Shown: one piece after another, positions 1 through 8,677 of the stretch
Numbering within the stretch: the first letter of the stretch is position 1
How the letters are laid out: every line of letters starts with the position of its first letter
Source: Cognatiluteimonas weifangensis
Lineage (GTDB): Bacteria; Pseudomonadota; Gammaproteobacteria; Xanthomonadales; Xanthomonadaceae
Reading direction: 5' to 3'
Length of the DNA stretch: 58,666 nucleotides
NCBI RefSeq assembly: GCF_003416885.1
Contig: NZ_QVPD01000014.1
Location: 1 to 58,666 of the forward strand
Notes under the pieces: model-generated
Told to the model about the DNA's origin: nothing
Database searches by the model: none
The model's input: the letters and a program-made list of their open reading frames with translations, nothing else
Translations under genes and position numbers: made by a program

Positions 1-330
1 GGCCCGGCCTGTGCGGGACCGTCGGCGGCATGGATGCCGCCGAGGAGCCTACAGGGACGTATTCACGGCGTGTCCCGCACAGGCCGGGCCACCGGCTTCG
101 CCCGCGGAGATTCCCGCACTTGCACTTGGAAGGATGTCTTCATGGCGTGTCCCGTACAGGCCGGGCCGCCGGCTTCCCCCCACGGAAGCTTCCGCACTTG
201 AAGGATGTATTCACGGTGTATCCCGCCCAAGCCGGGCCGCAGCTTCACCCACAGCAGCTTCCGCACTTGAAGCATGTAATTACCGCATGTCCCGCACAGG
301 CCGGGCCAGCGGCTTCCTTAATCCGATCCT
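1..330 (+). repeat. Composite repeat locus A: R2 hairpin head and four R2 units
   Basis: The window opens with GGCCCGGCCTGTGCGGGAC (1-19), whose exact reverse complement lies at 72-90. Between them is a second small hairpin, CGGCGGC-ATGGAT-GCCGCCG (23-42). Four diverged direct repeat units follow, at about 60-136, 137-207, 208-276 and 277-329. Each has an ATTCACGGCGTGTCCCGCA-like start, the CAGGCCGGGCC arm and a CTTGAAGGATG-like end. The same module recurs at 4194-4320 and 52202-52531. Only the right part of the composite element seen there is inside the window; its R1 part would lie before base 1. Open frames across this stretch are translations of repeats, not genes. Confidence 0.85.
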
Positions 331-341
331 GCGGATGCGGC

Positions 342-370
342 TTGGGTTCGCGCCGGGGCGGTCGCATAAT
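342..370 (+). promoter_or_regulatory. Promoter of the DUF493-lipB operon, predicted leaderless
   Basis: TTGGGT (342-347), a 17-bp spacer and CATAAT (365-370) form a sigma-70-like promoter. The -10 hexamer ends six bases before the ATG at 377, so the predicted transcript starts at the A of the start codon and no Shine-Dalgarno is present. The same six-base arrangement recurs at other genes in the window. Confidence 0.55.
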
Positions 371-376
371 CAAGCG

Positions 377-655
377 ATGGACATCCATTCCGACAACCCC
401 GCGCACGGCTTCCAGTTCCCCGGCGAGTTCGAGATCAGCGCGATGGGCGCGGCCGGCAGCGGCCTGGAGGAGCAGGTGCCGTCGCTGCTGGAAGCCGCCG
501 GGCTGCTGGTGCTGCGCGGCACCGTGACCACGCGCGAATCCAGCGGCGGCAAGTTCGTCGCGGTCAAGCTGAGCTTCCGCGCGCAGTCGCGCGAGCAGTA
601 CGACGTCGCCCATGCGGTGCTGCGCGAACATCCGGAAGTGAAGTGGACTCTGTGA
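377..655 (+). CDS. ybeD: DUF493 (YbeD) family protein
   Basis: A 92-residue protein of the YbeD/DUF493 family, small ferredoxin-like-fold proteins of unclear, possibly allosteric, role. It lies one base upstream of lipB, the arrangement common in gammaproteobacteria. The frame is open far upstream to base 11, but that extension is R2 repeat sequence. The ATG at 377 is chosen because it starts the family-like sequence ([13 protein letters not shown]) and has a -10 hexamer six bases before it. The C-terminal part ([20 protein letters not shown], ending HPEVKWTL) is family-like. Its link to lipoate metabolism is inferred only from gene order. Confidence 0.85.
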   Translation: MDIHSDNPAHGFQFPGEFEISAMGAAGSGLEEQVPSLLEAAGLLVLRGTVTTRESSGGKFVAVKLSFRAQSREQYDVAHAVLREHPEVKWTL

Positions 656-656
656 C

Positions 657-1340
657 GTGGACGCCCTAGCGCGGCCGCATGCCGGCCTGGTCCGCGACCT
701 CGGCCGGCAGCCCTACGAACCGGTGTGGCGCGCGATGCAGCGTTTCACCGACGAGCGCGGCGACGACACCCCCGACGAGCTGTGGCTGGTCGAGCACGAA
801 CCGGTGTTCACCCTCGGCCAGGCCGGCAAGCCCGAGCATGTGCTGGCGCCCGGCGACATCCCGGTGCTGCACGTGGACCGCGGCGGCCAGGTGACCTACC
901 ACGGCCCCGGCCAGATCGTGGCGTATCCGCTGCTGGACCTGCGCCGGCTCAAGCTCGGCGTGCGCGAGTACGTGCGGCGGATCGAACAGGCGGTGATCGA
1001 CACCCTGGCCGAGTGGAACATCGAAGGCCAGCGCCGCGACGGCGCCCCCGGGGTCTACGTCGCCGGCGCCAAGATCGCCGCGCTCGGCATCCGCGTGCGC
1101 CGCGGCTGCAGCTTCCACGGCCTGGCCTTCAACATCGCCATGGACCTGGCGCCATTCGCGCGCATCAACCCCTGCGGTTACGCCGGGCTGCAGGTGACCG
1201 CGATGCTGGACCTGGGCGGCCCCGCCAGCCTCGACGCGGTCAAGCCGCGGCTGCTGGATCACCTGGCCACCGGTTTCGGCCTGCGCCTGCGCGCCGCGCC
1301 GCCGCCGCCCTGGGCCTCCCCCGCATCGCAAGTCGCCTGA
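657..1340 (+). CDS. lipB: Octanoyltransferase LipB
   Basis: Transfers the octanoyl group from octanoyl-ACP to lipoyl-domain lysines, the first step of endogenous lipoate synthesis in the cytoplasm. The 227-residue product carries the LipB signature [20 protein letters not shown] (about residues 75-94). The catalytic pair expected from the E. coli enzyme is Lys139 (AGAKIAALG) and Cys173 (NPCGYAG). The start is a GTG one base after the stop of the DUF493 gene, so the two are cotranscribed and probably translationally coupled. lipA, which often follows lipB, is not here; a tail-specific protease follows instead. The C-terminus is proline/alanine-rich and less conserved. Confidence 0.95.
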   Translation: MDALARPHAGLVRDLGRQPYEPVWRAMQRFTDERGDDTPDELWLVEHEPVFTLGQAGKPEHVLAPGDIPVLHVDRGGQVTYHGPGQIVAYPLLDLRRLKLGVREYVRRIEQAVIDTLAEWNIEGQRRDGAPGVYVAGAKIAALGIRVRRGCSFHGLAFNIAMDLAPFARINPCGYAGLQVTAMLDLGGPASLDAVKPRLLDHLATGFGLRLRAAPPPPWASPASQVA

Positions 1341-1529
1341 GCGCGTGAGCGGCGCCCCGCCAGAACCCGGCGCCGGTGGCCGGCGTCCCCGGCGCAGCCA
1401 CCGTTCACCCGACCCGCGGGCGATCCCGCTAGAGTGGACGGCGCAACTTCCGGCACTGTGCGGCGGTCTCACCGGCCCGCACCCTGAGTCCACCCCCACC
1501 GGCGGCCGCCCGCGGCCGTGAGAGCCTCG

Positions 1530-3716
1530 ATGAAAGCCCATCCCGCCTTGCTGCTCCTTGCCCTGATCGCACCGCTGGCGCTGCTGGCGCGCGCCCCGGG
1601 CAGCGACCCCGGCAGCGCGCTGCCGGCCGGGCCCAGCGCCGACCAGGCCACCACCGCCCGGCTGGTGTACGGCCTGCTGTCCGACAGCCGCTACGCCTAC
1701 CGTCCGCAGGCGCTCGACGACGCGCTCTCGCAGGACATCTTCAAGCGCTACCTGGAGGCGCTGGACGGCGGCAAGATGTTCTTCACCGCGCAGGACGTGG
1801 CCAGGTTCGCGCCGTATCGCACGACCCTCGACGACGCGCTCAAGAGCGGCAAGCTCGATCCCGCCTACGCGATGTTCGCGCTGTACCAGCAGCGCGTGGC
1901 GCAGCGTTCGGCCTATGCGCGCCACCTGCTGCAGCAGGACATCTTCGATTTCAGCGGCAACGACCGCTGGTACTACGACCGCGAGGACGCGCCGTGGGCG
2001 GCCGGCGGCGCCGAGCTCGACACGCTGTGGCGGCAGTCGGTGCGCAACGACTGGCTGCGGCTCAAGCTCGCCGGCCAGCAGCCGGCGGAGATCCGCAAGA
2101 CCTTGGACAAGCGCTACGCCAACTTCGCCAAGGCGGTCGCCGAGCTCGACGGCACCGATGCCTTCCGCAGCTTCCTCAACGCCTACACCGGCTCGATCGA
2201 CCCGCATACCGACTACTTCGACCCGCGCAGCGCCGAGCGTTTCAACCAGTCGATGTCGCTGTCGCTGGAAGGCATCGGCGCGCAGCTGCAGAAACAGGAC
2301 GACGTGGTGGTGATCCGCGAGGTGCTGCCCGGCGGCCCGGCGATGAAGAGCAACCGGCTGCAGGCCGGCGACCGCATCGTCGGCGTCGGCCAGGGTGCCA
2401 GCGGGCCGATGGAGGACGTGGTCGGCTGGCGCATCGACGACGTGGTGGAGAAGATCAAGGGGCCCAAGGGCACCAAGGTCCGGCTGGACATCATCCCGCC
2501 GGAGGCCGGCCTGGACAGCACGCCGGTGCGCGTGGTGCTGGTGCGCGACAAGATCCGCCTCACCGAGCAGGCGGCCAAGGCCAAGACCCTCGACATCCCG
2601 GCGCGCGGCGCGATGCCGGCCAAGCGCATCGGCGTGATCGAGCTGCCGGGGTTCTACCAGGACTTCGCCGGCCGCCGCAGCAACAACGGCGACTACGTGT
2701 CCGCCACCCGCGACGTGGCGCGGCTGCTGGCGCAGTTCCGCGCGGCCAGGGTCGACGGCGTGGTGATGGACCTGCGCAACAACGGCGGCGGTTCGCTGAC
2801 CGAAGCGGTGGAGCTCACCGGCCTGTTCATCGACAAGGGCCCGGTGGTGCAGGTGCGCGAATCCGGCGGCCGCGTCAGCGTCGAGAACGACCGTGCCCCG
2901 GGCGTGGCCTGGGAAGGCCCGCTGGCGGTGCTGGTCAACCGCGGCTCGGCTTCGGCCTCGGAGATCTTCGCCGGCGCGATCCAGGATTACGGCCGCGGCC
3001 TGGTGATCGGCGAGACCACCTTCGGCAAGGGCACGGTGCAGAACCTGGTCGACCTGGACCGCTGGCCGGCCAACGAGACGCCGCGCTTCGGCCAGGTCAA
3101 GCTGACCGTCGCCCAGTTCTTCCTGCCCGGCGGCAGCAGCACCCAGAACAAGGGCGTGGTGCCCGACATCCGCTTCCCGGCCTCGGTCGACGCCAGCGAA
3201 TTCGGCGAGAGCACCTACGACAACGCGCTGCCGTGGACCCGGATCGCGGCCGTGCCGCACACCCGCTACGGCAACTTCACCCCGCTGCTGGCCAAGCTCG
3301 ATGCGCTGCACGACGCGCGCATCGCCGGCAACAAGGAATTCCAGTGGTGGTCGCAGGACGTGGCCGAGTTCCGCGCGGAGCGGGCGAAGAAATACGTGTC
3401 GCTCAACGAGGCCGAGCGTCGCGCCGAACGCGACAAGGACGAAGCCAAGCGCCAGCAGCGCCAGGCGCAGCGCAAGGCGCTGGGCCTGCAACTCGACCCG
3501 CTTGCGGCCGACGCTTCGGACGACGGCCTGCAGGCGGGCGAGCGCGACATCGTCGCCGACGCCGCACGCGAGAAGGCGGCCGAGAGCCGGCCCGATCCGC
3601 TGCTGCGCGAGTCCGCCACGATCCTCGCCGACGCCACCACCCTGCTCGCCGGCAGCAAGCAGCTGTCGGCGCAGGTGCTGCCGGAAACCGGGATGGCGAC
3701 GCGCTGGGCGGAGTAG
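1530..3716 (+). CDS. prc: Carboxy-terminal (tail-specific) protease Prc
   Basis: A periplasmic serine protease of family S41 that cleaves proteins from their C-termini; in E. coli it processes PBP3 and degrades tagged or misfolded proteins and murein hydrolase regulators. The 728-residue product has an N-terminal hydrophobic signal (ALLLLALIAPLALLA), an N-terminal helical domain, a PDZ domain near residues 235-330 and the S41 domain. The catalytic Ser/Lys dyad is predicted as Ser475 in NRGSASASEIFAG and Lys500 in TFGKGTVQ, with the same 25-residue spacing as E. coli Prc. A GTG at 1518 is also in frame, but the ATG at 1530 gives a cleaner signal peptide. A charged DUF3340-like C-terminal extension is present. 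It stands alone, followed by a repeat locus. Confidence 0.93.
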   Translation: MKAHPALLLLALIAPLALLARAPGSDPGSALPAGPSADQATTARLVYGLLSDSRYAYRPQALDDALSQDIFKRYLEALDGGKMFFTAQDVARFAPYRTTLDDALKSGKLDPAYAMFALYQQRVAQRSAYARHLLQQDIFDFSGNDRWYYDREDAPWAAGGAELDTLWRQSVRNDWLRLKLAGQQPAEIRKTLDKRYANFAKAVAELDGTDAFRSFLNAYTGSIDPHTDYFDPRSAERFNQSMSLSLEGIGAQLQKQDDVVVIREVLPGGPAMKSNRLQAGDRIVGVGQGASGPMEDVVGWRIDDVVEKIKGPKGTKVRLDIIPPEAGLDSTPVRVVLVRDKIRLTEQAAKAKTLDIPARGAMPAKRIGVIELPGFYQDFAGRRSNNGDYVSATRDVARLLAQFRAARVDGVVMDLRNNGGGSLTEAVELTGLFIDKGPVVQVRESGGRVSVENDRAPGVAWEGPLAVLVNRGSASASEIFAGAIQDYGRGLVIGETTFGKGTVQNLVDLDRWPANETPRFGQVKLTVAQFFLPGGSSTQNKGVVPDIRFPASVDASEFGESTYDNALPWTRIAAVPHTRYGNFTPLLAKLDALHDARIAGNKEFQWWSQDVAEFRAERAKKYVSLNEAERRAERDKDEAKRQQRQAQRKALGLQLDPLAADASDDGLQAGERDIVADAAREKAAESRPDPLLRESATILADATTLLAGSKQLSAQVLPETGMATRWAE

Positions 3717-3829
3717 GGGCCGGGAGCCGGGCTGCTCCCTCGGGAGCTTGGCTTCGGACGCTCTCGTCAGCCGGCGGCTCGGGTGCTGCGTCCGCCGGTG
3801 ACGTCGTGGCTTCGAGGAAGGCCTGAAGC

Positions 3830-4122
3830 GTCGTCGTCATCCGTCTTCGAGTCGGGTGCGGGATCGGCTGCGGACGGAGTCGCCGCCCGGCGGGCCGGGG
3901 GGTGCTGCGCCTTCCTGACGACCTCCTGTCTTTTAGTCTGGGCGCGGGTGATGCCTGGCCTGACGTCGAGTCATGGCCTGGACTCGGGAGATCGGCTTCG
4001 GCAGGAGTCGCCGCCCGACGGGCTGGGGGTGCTGCGCCCTCCTGACGACCTCCTGTCTTTAAGTCGGGTCGTGGACCATCCATGGTCCACTCTCCGCACC
4101 CCCAGCCCGCCGGGCGGCGACT
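3830..4122 (+). repeat. Composite repeat locus B: R1 units and R1 hairpin
   Basis: Two R1 units, anchored at AGTCGCCGCCCG (3878 and 4006, period 128), follow a degenerate partial unit. The last unit forms a long inverted repeat. The left arm (4006-4032, AGTCGCCGCCC... to GGGGGTGC) pairs with the right arm (4096-4122, GCACCCCCAGCC... to GCGGCGACT), 26 of 27 bases matching. The 63-bp loop holds a second hairpin, GTGGACCAT-CC-ATGGTCCAC (4071-4090). The same 117-bp module lies at 52014-52130 and, cut by the window end, at 58570-58666. No gene is supported between 3717 and 4390. Confidence 0.8.
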
Positions 4123-4193
4123 GCGCGAGACTGGAGGTTCGTCGCTTCGGCTGGTTGTTCCCACGCACGCCGACTCACTTGCCGGAAGCCGGT

Positions 4194-4320
4194 GGCCCGG
4201 CCTGTGCGGGACCGTCGGCGGCAGGGATGCCGCCGAGGAGCCTACAGGGACGTATTCACGGCGTGTCCCGCACAGGCCGGGCCGCCGGCTTCCCTCGCAG
4301 AGGCTCCCGCAGTTGGGAGA
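4194..4320 (+). repeat. Composite repeat locus B: R2 hairpin head and one R2 unit
   Basis: The R2 left arm GGCCCGGCCTGTGCGGGAC (4194-4212) and right arm (4265-4283) bracket the CGGCGGC/GCCGCCG inner hairpin, here with a one-base change in its loop. A single R2 unit follows (4253 to about 4320). The arm begins 71 bp after the end of the R1 right arm at 4122, exactly as in locus D. Confidence 0.8.
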
Positions 4321-4378
4321 AAACCGGATTGAGGGTCGCTTGCGCAGGAATCGGATAGCGGTCGCTGCCCGCCGCCGT

Positions 4379-4384
4379 TAGGGT
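4379..4384 (+). promoter_or_regulatory. -10 hexamer, predicted leaderless start
   Basis: TAGGGT ends six bases before the ATG at 4391. No Shine-Dalgarno and no good -35 are visible. Confidence 0.4.
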
Positions 4385-4390
4385 GTCGTC

Positions 4391-5263
4391 ATGGACCAGC
4401 GCAGCCGCCGCAAACAAGCCACCAAGGCCGCACCCGGCAATGGCCTCGATCCGCGCCTGGACCGCGCCCGCGCGCTGCTGCACGCGGGCGAACCCACGCT
4501 GGCGCAGCTGGCCGCCGCGGTCGGCCTCAGCGCCGGCCACCTGCAGCGCCGCTTCCGCGCGCGTTTCGGCCTGAGTCCGGCGCAATACCTGGCCCAGCGC
4601 AAGCTCGGCGCATTGAAGACGGCGCTGCGCGCGGGCCGCGACGTCAGCGCCGCGCTGTACGACGCCGGCTACGGCTCGCCCTCGCGCGTGTACCGCGACG
4701 GCGCGGCGCGGCTGGGCATGACCCCGGCGCGGTTCCGCGCCGGCGGCGCCGGCGAGGACATCCGCTGGAGCCTGGTCGAGACCGCGCTCGGCACCGCGCT
4801 GGTGGCGACGACCCGGCGCGGCATCTGCATGGTCGAACTGGGCACCGAGGCGGCGGCACTGGAAGCCCGGCTGCGCGCGGAGTTCCCGCGTGCGCAATTG
4901 CAGCGCGTGGACGCCGGCCGCGACGAGTTCCTCGCCCCGCGCCTGCAGGCGGTGGCCGCGCGTCTGGCGGGGCGCCAGGCCGAGGTCCCCGTGGACCTGC
5001 TCGGCACCGCGTTCCAGACCCAGGTCTGGGATGCCCTGATGAAGATCCCGCTGGGCGAGACCCGCAGCTATGCCGAGCTTGCGGCGCAGCTCGGGCAGCC
5101 GCGCGCCGCGCGCGCGGTCGCCGGCGCCTGCGCCCGCAACCGGGTCGCGGTGGTGGTGCCCTGCCACCGCGTGATCCGCGGCGATGGCGCGCCCGGCGGC
5201 TACCGCTGGGGCTTGCCGCTGAAACAGCGGCTGCTGCGACGCGAGGCCGCGCAACGGCGCTGA
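4391..5263 (+). CDS. Ada-like AraC regulator / methylated-DNA-cysteine methyltransferase
   Basis: A 290-residue fusion. An AraC-type helix-turn-helix region (about residues 25-115, including TLAQLAAAVGLSAGHLQRRF) is followed by an O6-alkylguanine-DNA alkyltransferase domain. The acceptor cysteine is Cys258 in VVVPCHRVIRG. The DNA-binding loop is near GAPGGYRWG. It repairs alkylated guanine by irreversible methyl transfer and may regulate the adaptive response. The N-terminal zinc domain of classical Ada (methylphosphotriester repair, the transcriptional switch) is absent. The gene starts about 70 bp after repeat locus B, so that domain may have been lost there or may never have existed in this form. 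Without it, methylation-triggered activation is doubtful. Confidence 0.88.
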   Translation: MDQRSRRKQATKAAPGNGLDPRLDRARALLHAGEPTLAQLAAAVGLSAGHLQRRFRARFGLSPAQYLAQRKLGALKTALRAGRDVSAALYDAGYGSPSRVYRDGAARLGMTPARFRAGGAGEDIRWSLVETALGTALVATTRRGICMVELGTEAAALEARLRAEFPRAQLQRVDAGRDEFLAPRLQAVAARLAGRQAEVPVDLLGTAFQTQVWDALMKIPLGETRSYAELAAQLGQPRAARAVAGACARNRVAVVVPCHRVIRGDGAPGGYRWGLPLKQRLLRREAAQRR

Positions 5264-5374
5264 CCCCGGCGGATGCCGGCGAGGCGTGACCAACGGCGCT
5301 GCGCATCGCTGCCGGGATCGCGTACGCTGCGCGCTTGCCGCGTGCCCCGCGTGCGTCCTGCCGGTCCCCCGCCC

Positions 5375-6304
5375 ATGCCTTCCCCCGCTGCTCCCGCCGC
5401 TGCCCCCGGCGGCGTCGCCATTGCCATCGCAATGGCCGCCGTCTACCTGATCTGGGGCTCGACCTATCTGGCCATCCGCTTCGCGCTGGAAGGCGGCTTG
5501 CCGCCGCTGCTGATGGCGGGCGTGCGCTTCGTGATCGCCGGCGGCCTGATGTACGCCGCGTTGCGGTTGCGCGGCGTGCCGGCGCCCACGCGCGCGCAAT
5601 GGCGCAACCTGGCGGTGATGGCGCTGCTGCTGCTCGGGCTCGGCAACGGCATGGTGTGCATTGCCGAGCAGACGGTGTCCTCGGGCATGGCCGCGGTGGC
5701 GGTGGCGTCGTCGCCGCTGTGGATGGCGGTGTTTGCCGCGATCCGCGGGGATCGGCCGACGCGGGTGGAGTGGGTCGGCCTGGCGATCGGCTTCGCGGGC
5801 GTGGTCTGGCTCAATGCGGGCAGCAGCCTGGCCGCGTCCACGACCGGCCTGGTCGCGCTGGTGGTCGCGACCATCGCCTGGGCGTACGGCTCGATCTGGA
5901 GCCGCGACCGCGACCTGCCGTCGCCGTTCATGGGCGCCGCCGGGCAGATGCTGCTGGGCGGGGTGATGCTGCTCGCGGCCGGCGCCGCCATCGGCGAACG
6001 CGTGCACGCATGGCCGACGCCCAAGGGCATGCTGTCGGTGGCCTATCTCGCCGGCTTCGGTTCGATCGTCGCCTTCAGCGCCTACATCTGGCTGCTGCAC
6101 CACGTGCGCCCGGTGCTCGCGGGCAGCTATGCCTACGTCAATCCGGCGATCGCGGTGGCGCTGGGCGCGTGGCTCGCGCACGAACGGTTCAGCGCTGCGG
6201 AACTCGTGGCGATGGGCGTGATCCTGCTGGGCGTGGTTGCGATCACGCTGGCCAAGGCCATGCCGGCGAAGACGCGGGCGCCGGGCGCAAGGGTTTCGCG
6301 GTGA
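5375..6304 (+). CDS. yedA: EamA family drug/metabolite exporter, YedA-like
   Basis: A 309-residue inner-membrane transporter of the drug/metabolite superfamily with about ten transmembrane helices and two EamA repeats. The N-terminal signature AVYLIWGSTYLAIRFALEGG is typical of YedA/RhtA-type exporters. The substrate cannot be told from sequence; family members export amino acids or other metabolites. The frame is open 34 codons further upstream, but the ATG at 5375 directly precedes the conserved region. Its stop overlaps the GTG of rarD by four bases, so the two EamA genes form an operon. Confidence 0.85.
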   Translation: MPSPAAPAAAPGGVAIAIAMAAVYLIWGSTYLAIRFALEGGLPPLLMAGVRFVIAGGLMYAALRLRGVPAPTRAQWRNLAVMALLLLGLGNGMVCIAEQTVSSGMAAVAVASSPLWMAVFAAIRGDRPTRVEWVGLAIGFAGVVWLNAGSSLAASTTGLVALVVATIAWAYGSIWSRDRDLPSPFMGAAGQMLLGGVMLLAAGAAIGERVHAWPTPKGMLSVAYLAGFGSIVAFSAYIWLLHHVRPVLAGSYAYVNPAIAVALGAWLAHERFSAAELVAMGVILLGVVAITLAKAMPAKTRAPGARVSR

Positions 6305-7221
6305 GCGCGGCGCGGATCGACCGCCGCGGCTTGTGGGTGGCGGTCGCCTCGTTCGTGCTGTGGGGCGTGATGCCGCTGTACTGGCACCTGCTGAAAGCGG
6401 TGCCGTCGCTGCAGATCATCGCCCACCGCATCGTCTGGAGCGCGCTGCTGGTGGCCGGCTGGCTGCTGTGGAAGTACGGCCGCGGCTGGCTGCGGCAGAC
6501 CCTGGCGATCCCGCGCGCGGGCTGGATGCTGGCGCTCAGCGGCACCCTGATCGCGTTCAACTGGGGCCTGTACATCTGGGCGGTCAACGCCGGCCACGTG
6601 GTCGAGACCAGCCTGGGCTACTTCATCAATCCGCTGCTCAACGTGGTGCTGGGCGTCGCGGTGCTGCACGAGCGGCTCAACCGGGTGCAGTGGACGGCGG
6701 TGGCGATCGCGAGCGGCGGCGTGCTGTGGCTGACCGCCAATTACGGCAGCTTCCCGTGGATCGCGCTGGCGCTGGCCGCTTCGTTCGGCAGCTACGGCCT
6801 GATCCGCAAGCTGGTCGCGGTGCCGCCGGTGCGCGGCCTCGGCGTGGAGAGCCTGTACCTGGTGCTGCCGGCGCTGGCGCTGCTGCTGTGGGGCGAGAGC
6901 CACGGCGACGGCGGCTTCGTCGCCCACGGCGCGGTGCCGGCCTGGGGCTGGGGCGCGGCGGCGCTGCTGGTGTTCGGTGGCGTGCTCACCGCGCTGCCGC
7001 TGATCGGTTTCGCCGACGCGGTGCGGCGCATCCCGTTTTCGCTGGTCGGGCTGCTGCAGTACATCGCACCGACCCTGCAGCTGCTGTGCGGGGTGCTGGT
7101 GCTGGGCGAGGCCTTCGACCGCGACCGCGCGATCGGCTTCGCCTTCATCTGGGTGGCGCTGGCGATCTACGCCGTCGACGGCCTGCTGCGCAATCGCGCC
7201 GCGCCGGCGCTGCCCGGGTAA
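6301..7221 (+). CDS. rarD: EamA family transporter RarD
   Basis: A 306-residue RarD-family membrane transporter with ten predicted helices. Family hallmarks are LWGVMPLYWHLLK near the N-terminus, NWGLYIWAVNAGHVVETSLG, and SLVGLLQYIAPTLQLLCGV near the C-terminus. RarD was named for a link to chloramphenicol resistance in Pseudomonas, but its physiological substrate is not established. The start is GTG, overlapping the yedA-like stop (GTGA), which implies translational coupling. It ends convergently with the ABC permease on the minus strand. Confidence 0.9.
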   Translation: MSAARIDRRGLWVAVASFVLWGVMPLYWHLLKAVPSLQIIAHRIVWSALLVAGWLLWKYGRGWLRQTLAIPRAGWMLALSGTLIAFNWGLYIWAVNAGHVVETSLGYFINPLLNVVLGVAVLHERLNRVQWTAVAIASGGVLWLTANYGSFPWIALALAASFGSYGLIRKLVAVPPVRGLGVESLYLVLPALALLLWGESHGDGGFVAHGAVPAWGWGAAALLVFGGVLTALPLIGFADAVRRIPFSLVGLLQYIAPTLQLLCGVLVLGEAFDRDRAIGFAFIWVALAIYAVDGLLRNRAAPALPG

Positions 7222-7260
7222 GGCCGCAAGTTCCCGCCGCGGGCGCGGCCCGCGCCGCGC

Positions 7261-8577
7261 TCACGCCCCGCGCAGCGCGACCGTCACCGGCAGCCGCGCG
7301 GCGCGCAGCGCCGGGAACAGGCCGCCGACCAGGCCGATGCCCAGCGCCCACTTCAGCCCGGTCCACAGCAATTCCGGCCCGACCCTGAACTGGAACACGA
7401 CCTGGCTGAAGTTGCTGCCCAGCGTGGACACCGTGTAGCCGTTGAACACCAGCCACGCGACCGCCGCGCCGAGCACGCCGCCGGCCAGCGCCAGCAGCAT
7501 CGTCTCCAGCATCACCGACACCACCACCGGCAGGCCGCGGAAGCCGAGCGCGCGCATGGTCGCGATCTCGCGCGCGCGGCCGGCGACCGCGGCGTACATG
7601 GTGTTGAGCGCGCCGAACACCGCGCCGATGGCCATGATCGTGCCGATCACCGTGCCGAGGATGCGGATCAGCTTGCTCAGGCCCTCGGACTGCTTGGCGT
7701 AGTAGTCATGGGTGGTCAGCACGTCCAGCTTGAGCCGCGGGTCGCCGGCGAGCGCGGCCTTGAGCTGCTTGAAGCCGGCCTTGCCGGCGAGCTTCACCGT
7801 CACCGACTGGAACGCGCTGCGCTGGTAGGCCGGGCCGAGCACGTCGGCGTCCGCCCACAGTTCCGACTCGTGCGCGTCGCCGGAGGCGAACATGCCGACC
7901 ACCGTCCACTGCTGGTTGGCGAGCTCCAGCTGCCTGCCGACCTCGAGCCCGGCGAACTGCGCCTGCGCGCCCTTGCCGACCACGAGCTCGCGCAGGCCGG
8001 GGTTGAAGCGGCGGCCTTGCAGCAGTTCCAGGTCGGGCCGCAGCTCCCACGCCGCCGGGCCGACGCCGCGGAACTGCACGTTGGCGTCGGTGCCGTCGGC
8101 CTTGCTCGGCAGGTTGACCACCTGCGACAGCTCCGGCGACACCAGCGGGCGGCCGTCCTTGCCGCGCGCGATGCCGGGCAGCGCGGAGATCAGCGGCACC
8201 TGGTCGCGGGCGATCACCGAATTGGTTTCCGCCTGCGAACCGCCGCGCAGGATGATCGCGGTGGTGTCGCTGCCGGTGCGGTCGAGCGTGGCCTTGAAGC
8301 CTTCGCCCATCGCCAGCATCGCCACCAGCACGCCGACCACGCCGGCGATGCCGATCACGATCACGCTGGAGGCGCCCCAGCGCTGCGGCAGGCCGGCGAT
8401 GCCGATCTTCGCCGCGGCCAGCGCCAGCCGGCCGCTGCGGGTGAGCGGCAGCCACAGCGCGACCAGCCCGGCAAGCGCCAGCACGCCGGCCCACGGCAAC
8501 GCGATCCAGGCGGCGAGGCCGGCCGCCAGGGCCAGCACCACGCCGACGTTGCCGAACCACTTCTGCGCACGCTTCAT
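7261..8577 (-). CDS. MacB/FtsX-type ABC transporter permease (second subunit)
   Basis: A 438-residue permease with two N-terminal membrane helices and a third that begins the FtsX-type fold. A large extracytoplasmic domain (about residues 95-310) and three C-terminal helices follow, including the ALNTMYAAVAGRAREIATMRALG segment typical of FtsX/MacB. It is the last gene of a minus-strand cluster of adaptor, ATPase and two permeases. A separate ATPase with two non-identical permeases and a periplasmic adaptor suggests a MacAB-like exporter acting between periplasm and outer membrane. The substrate is unknown. The gap to the upstream permease is 100 bp. Confidence 0.85.
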   Translation of the reverse strand: MKRAQKWFGNVGVVLALAAGLAAWIALPWAGVLALAGLVALWLPLTRSGRLALAAAKIGIAGLPQRWGASSVIVIGIAGVVGVLVAMLAMGEGFKATLDRTGSDTTAIILRGGSQAETNSVIARDQVPLISALPGIARGKDGRPLVSPELSQVVNLPSKADGTDANVQFRGVGPAAWELRPDLELLQGRRFNPGLRELVVGKGAQAQFAGLEVGRQLELANQQWTVVGMFASGDAHESELWADADVLGPAYQRSAFQSVTVKLAGKAGFKQLKAALAGDPRLKLDVLTTHDYYAKQSEGLSKLIRILGTVIGTIMAIGAVFGALNTMYAAVAGRAREIATMRALGFRGLPVVVSVMLETMLLALAGGVLGAAVAWLVFNGYTVSTLGSNFSQVVFQFRVGPELLWTGLKWALGIGLVGGLFPALRAARLPVTVALRGA

Positions 8578-8677
8578 TCAGGCTTCTCCGCGAAATATCC
8601 AGCGCCGGTCCGGCGCCGCGCGCCGGGCGTTCGCCGAGGTCGCGCGGCGGCGGCGCGCAGGCAGCCCCGGCGCACCG

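Noticed and set aside
1341..1529. Expected lipA gene after lipB
   Set aside because: The gap of 189 bp holds no frame resembling LipA; the gene must lie elsewhere or be absent.
666..3491. 941-codon minus-strand frame opposite lipB and prc, and similar very long frames elsewhere
   Set aside because: In very GC-rich DNA stop codons are rare on the opposite strand; these are Arg/Ala/His-rich shadows of well-identified genes.
3734..3747. Terminator after prc (GCTCCC-TC-GGGAGC)
   Set aside because: The stem is only six bases with a two-base loop and no T-run.
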